Source: an archaeon (GTDB lineage: Archaea > Hydrothermarchaeota > Hydrothermarchaeia > Hydrothermarchaeales > JALUUU01). From it: a DNA stretch of 8,697 nucleotides. The position numbers and the translations under genes were made by a program. Where the stretch lies: assembly GCA_027021185.1 (NCBI GenBank), contig JALUUU010000172.1:1-8697 (forward strand). The letters run 5' to 3'. The notes under the pieces are model-generated. The model searched no databases, was not told the DNA's origin, and saw nothing but the letters and a program-made list of their open reading frames with translations. Below, one piece after another: positions 6,801-8,697 of the stretch; positions within the stretch are counted from its first letter, which is position 1, and each line of letters starts with the position of its first letter.

Positions 6801-7229
6801 ATGGGTGTCATCCTTCTTCTCCACAGCGGGGGTGATGACAGCAGGGACGCCGAAGAATACGCCTTCGAGCTGGCGGTGGAGGAAAAGAAGAAACTTGTCT
6901 GCCTTCACGCCATAGACCCTATCGGCTATTATGGGGTGGTTAAACACTACGGCAACAAAAAGAAGGCGGCGGACACCCTTAAGAAGAGGGTGAAGAACAA
7001 GGCCGAGGAGATTGGAGTTGAATGCGAGTTCCTCCTGATGGAGGGCAAGCCTGACGAAGCCGTTAAAAAGTACATCTCAGAGCATGAGAAAGACCTCGAC
7101 GTCATAATCCTGGGCAGCACCAGAAAAAAAATCCACGAGAAACTGTTTTTCGGATCCGTGAGTGAGAAAATATTGAAGATGACCAAGGGCAGGTTCCACC
7201 CAACTATTATCCTCAAGAAAATCGAGTAG
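6801..7229 (+). CDS. Universal stress protein (UspA-like)
   Basis: The product is a 142-residue single-domain protein of usual UspA length with an alpha/beta nucleotide-binding fold: MGVILLLHSGGDDSRDAEEYAFELA, then KLVCLHAIDPIGYY, then LDVIILGSTRKKIHEKLFFGSVSEKIL. The ATP-binding motif G-x2-G-x9-G-S is nearly complete (Gly105, Gly118, Ser119), but the second glycine is replaced by Arg108, so nucleotide binding may be altered. It starts directly after the transporter stop codon with no spacer. SulP-Usp pairs are a familiar arrangement, and the Usp partner may regulate the transporter; that functional link is inferred from context. Confidence 0.88.
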   Translation: MGVILLLHSGGDDSRDAEEYAFELAVEEKKKLVCLHAIDPIGYYGVVKHYGNKKKAADTLKKRVKNKAEEIGVECEFLLMEGKPDEAVKKYISEHEKDLDVIILGSTRKKIHEKLFFGSVSEKILKMTKGRFHPTIILKKIE

Positions 7230-7246
7230 GCGCCTGTCACGGTTTT

Positions 7247-7266
7247 AAACACTTGTATAAACACTT
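7247..7266 (+). repeat. Two direct copies of an 8-mer at the left margin of the IS
   Basis: AAACACTT occurs at 7247-7254 and 7259-7266, 12 nt apart, in the AT-rich gap just after the stress-protein gene. A related ACACTTG occurs near 7319. These may lie at the element boundary or in its promoter; the sequence alone does not decide. Confidence 0.4.
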
Positions 7267-7299
7267 ATTCTGAGGTAGCCACCTCGTTGTACATAGGCT

Positions 7300-7450
7300 G
7301 AGGGGACGGCGTCCTGGAACACTTGAGGCCTTTGGTCCTCGTGGAAAAGTATGCCGCCCCCACCTATGCGGAGAATATGCGAATAAGCATATTCCGCCTT
7401 GCCCGTGCATCAGGGACAAGTCTGCATTCCCGCATAGGCGATTGGGGGTT
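7300..7450 (+). ncRNA. Candidate IS110 bridge RNA region
   Basis: IS110 elements encode in their left end a structured bridge RNA that guides donor and target recognition. Here the gap before the transposase holds several stems: GGAC/GTCC near 7300; GAGGCC/GGTCCTC (7325-7340, one bulged T); and GCGG plus AATATGC (7368-7380) with GCATATT plus CCGC (7387-7397, AG bulged). A 9-bp long-range pairing links CCTATGCGG (7363-7371) with CCGCATAGG (7430-7438), extended by CCCCC (7357-7361) with GGGGG (7444-7448). The last two sets share bases and are alternatives. Boundaries and loop assignment are not determined. Confidence 0.5.
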
Positions 7451-7492
7451 TTATCCTCGGCCTGCTTTAAAACTTTCGGAGGTGTAGATTGG

Positions 7493-8697
7493 ATGCGGTT
7501 CGTGTACGTGGGCATAGACGCCGCTAAGGATAGGCACATGGCCATGGTGAAGGACAGGGCTGGTAACACGTTGCTGGCGCCTTTCTCCTTCGGCGCTGAT
7601 CTACGGGGTCTTGAGCGGTTGCTGGAGCAGGTGGGCCAGGTGACGGGTAAGCTGGACGCGGAGCCCATCTATGGATTGGAGGCCACGGGGATATACCACT
7701 TGTCCTTGTATGCCGAGCTCAAGGCCAGGGGTTACATGGTGAAGGTGTAAGGTGTATAACCCCCTGCAGCTACGGGCCTTCAGGAGGAAGAGCCTCAGGA
7801 AGACCTACACGGATAAGACGAGTTGCCTGGCTATAGCTGACATGCTGCGCCTTGAGAACATACCCGTGGAGCGGGAGATACCCGGCGATGTCTTGGAGCT
7901 GCGGGAGTACTGCAGGGCGAGGCATCGGTTGGTGAAGAAGATCAGGATCTGTAAGAACCAGGTTCGGCGTAACCTATCCGTGGTTTTCCCGGGATATGAC
8001 AGGGTCTTCAGGAACCCCTTCTGCAAGAGCTCCAGAGTGCTGCTCAGGGAGTACACCACCCCGGAGGCGATGTTAAGCCTTGGAGAGGAGAGGCTGGCCA
8101 TGGTTCTTAAGGAGGGGAGCAGGGGTAGTCTCGGCATGGCTAAGGCGAGGATGCTCATCGCGGCGTGCAGGAGGGCGTCCTCGCCTGACTACTTGGTGGG
8201 GCCCTGCGTATACGAGCTGCGGTTGCTCTTGGAGCAGATAGAGCTGTTTGAGAAGCAGGTGGAGGAGCTGGATGCCAGGATAGGGATGCTTTTCTCAGCC
8301 TTTGAGGAGAGCAGGCTCTACGAGTCTGTTGGCGGCGTGGCTGAGGTGACGGCGGCGGCGATCCATAGCAACTATGGTTCGCTGCTGGATTTCCCGCACC
8401 CGGATAAGGCCGTGGCTTTTGCAGGACTGGATCCGAGCGTCGTGGCGTCGGGTAAGTTCAAGGGCAGCGTGCATCATATCTCGAAGCGTGGTTCACCGTA
8501 TCTGAGGCATGCGTTGTATCAGGCGGCTAACGCGGGGGTCCATTGTAACCCGGTTCTGAGGAGGGTGTATCTGAGGAAGCGGAAGGGAAGGCCTGAGCCA
8601 CAGGGCAGCGGTCTGTGTGGCGGCGCGTTAGCTCGTGCATATCCTGTACTCGGTGGTGGTGAACGGGAGGCCCTTCGAATCTCCGTTCAGCACCGGG
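7493..8697 (+). pseudogene. IS110-family transposase, broken by two frameshifts and a stop
   Basis: The start ATG at 7493 is supported by GGAGGTG at 7478-7484, 8 nt upstream. The first 85 residues (MRFVYVGIDAAKDRHMAMV, GLEATGIYH) carry Asp9 and Glu63 of the DEDD site. A tandem duplication of AAGGTGT (7742-7755) then shifts the frame and creates a stop. In the next frame the protein continues VYNPLQLRAFRRKSLRKTYTDKTSCLAIADM; the usual second Asp of the TD-x-x-DA pattern appears as Ser-Cys. It goes on to the C-terminal domain, with VGGVAEVTAAAIHSNYGSL, AVAFAGLDPSVVASGKFKG and ISKRGSPYLRHALYQAA. An extra G in 8585-8587 shifts the frame again, after which GLSHRAAVCVAAR is followed by a TAG (8629-8631) and then LVHILYSVVVNGRPFESPF to the edge. 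Three independent lesions make it nonfunctional. Confidence 0.88.
7742..7755 (+). repeat. 7-nt tandem duplication disrupting the transposase
   Basis: AAGGTGT is present twice back to back. With one copy removed, the reading frame runs through VKVYNPLQLRAF, the expected IS110 sequence. With both copies a stop codon (TAA, 7748-7750) follows the valine codon GTG. This is a simple slippage-type mutation. Confidence 0.85.

Larger units (their letters stand above)
7240..8697 (+). mobile_element. IS110-family insertion sequence, degraded, right end outside the window
   Basis: The transposase remnant has the N-terminal DEDD (RuvC-like) domain and the C-terminal Transposase_20-type domain typical of IS110 elements. 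It is preceded by about 260 nt without a gene and with several stem-loops, as expected for the IS110 left end. IS110 elements usually lack terminal inverted repeats, so the left boundary is approximate: it lies after the stress-protein stop at 7229. The right end is not reached. Decay of the transposase suggests an old insertion that can no longer move by itself. Confidence 0.82.

Noticed and set aside
7742..7755. Programmed ribosomal frameshift in the IS110 transposase
   Set aside because: The shift is caused by a 7-nt tandem duplication with an immediate stop rather than a slippery site, and IS110 transposases are normally a single frame; two further lesions follow.
1..8697. tRNA or rRNA genes and CRISPR arrays
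   Set aside because: No cloverleaf with conserved T-loop bases, rRNA segment or regularly spaced repeat array was seen by eye.

Overview
The window looks like an archaeal chromosome segment, probably euryarchaeal-like. The evidence is AT-rich TATA-type promoters with a leaderless-looking start, an archaeal-style ACT-domain protein, a LAGLIDADG homing endonuclease of archaeal type, and, most tellingly, a short insert in carB that folds as a bulge-helix-bulge (BHB) archaeal intron. I cannot name the species. The host genes are moderately GC-rich; the endonuclease gene is conspicuously AT-rich.

Positions 1-4230 (minus strand) hold a carbamoyl-phosphate synthase operon in the order carA, homing endonuclease, carB (carB runs off the left edge). 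CarA supplies ammonia from glutamine and CarB makes carbamoyl phosphate for pyrimidine and arginine synthesis. carB is open without a stop for its last 1860 bases in the window. Near its N-terminus, however, a 39-nt insert with two in-frame stops sits inside the conserved QAAEFDYSG motif. Removing exactly those 39 nt at the cleavage points predicted by a BHB fold restores the motif perfectly. I therefore read it as a pre-mRNA intron processed by the tRNA splicing endonuclease. The free-standing endonuclease gene ends only 89 nt upstream of it. The expected carB start codon reads ATCG instead of ATG just after a strong Shine-Dalgarno site.

Positions 4231-4319 are a divergent promoter region with a 12-bp perfect palindrome and a TATA-like box usable on both strands. 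To the right, on the plus strand, lie an ACT-domain protein (4320-4967), a short T-run, then a tightly coupled pair: a SulP-family anion transporter with a STAS domain (5064-6800) and a UspA-like protein (6801-7229).

Positions about 7240-8697 are an IS110-family insertion sequence reaching the right edge. It has a non-coding left end rich in stem-loops, where IS110 elements carry their bridge RNA. Its transposase gene is broken by a 7-nt tandem duplication, a 1-nt insertion and a nonsense codon, so this copy is a decayed element.
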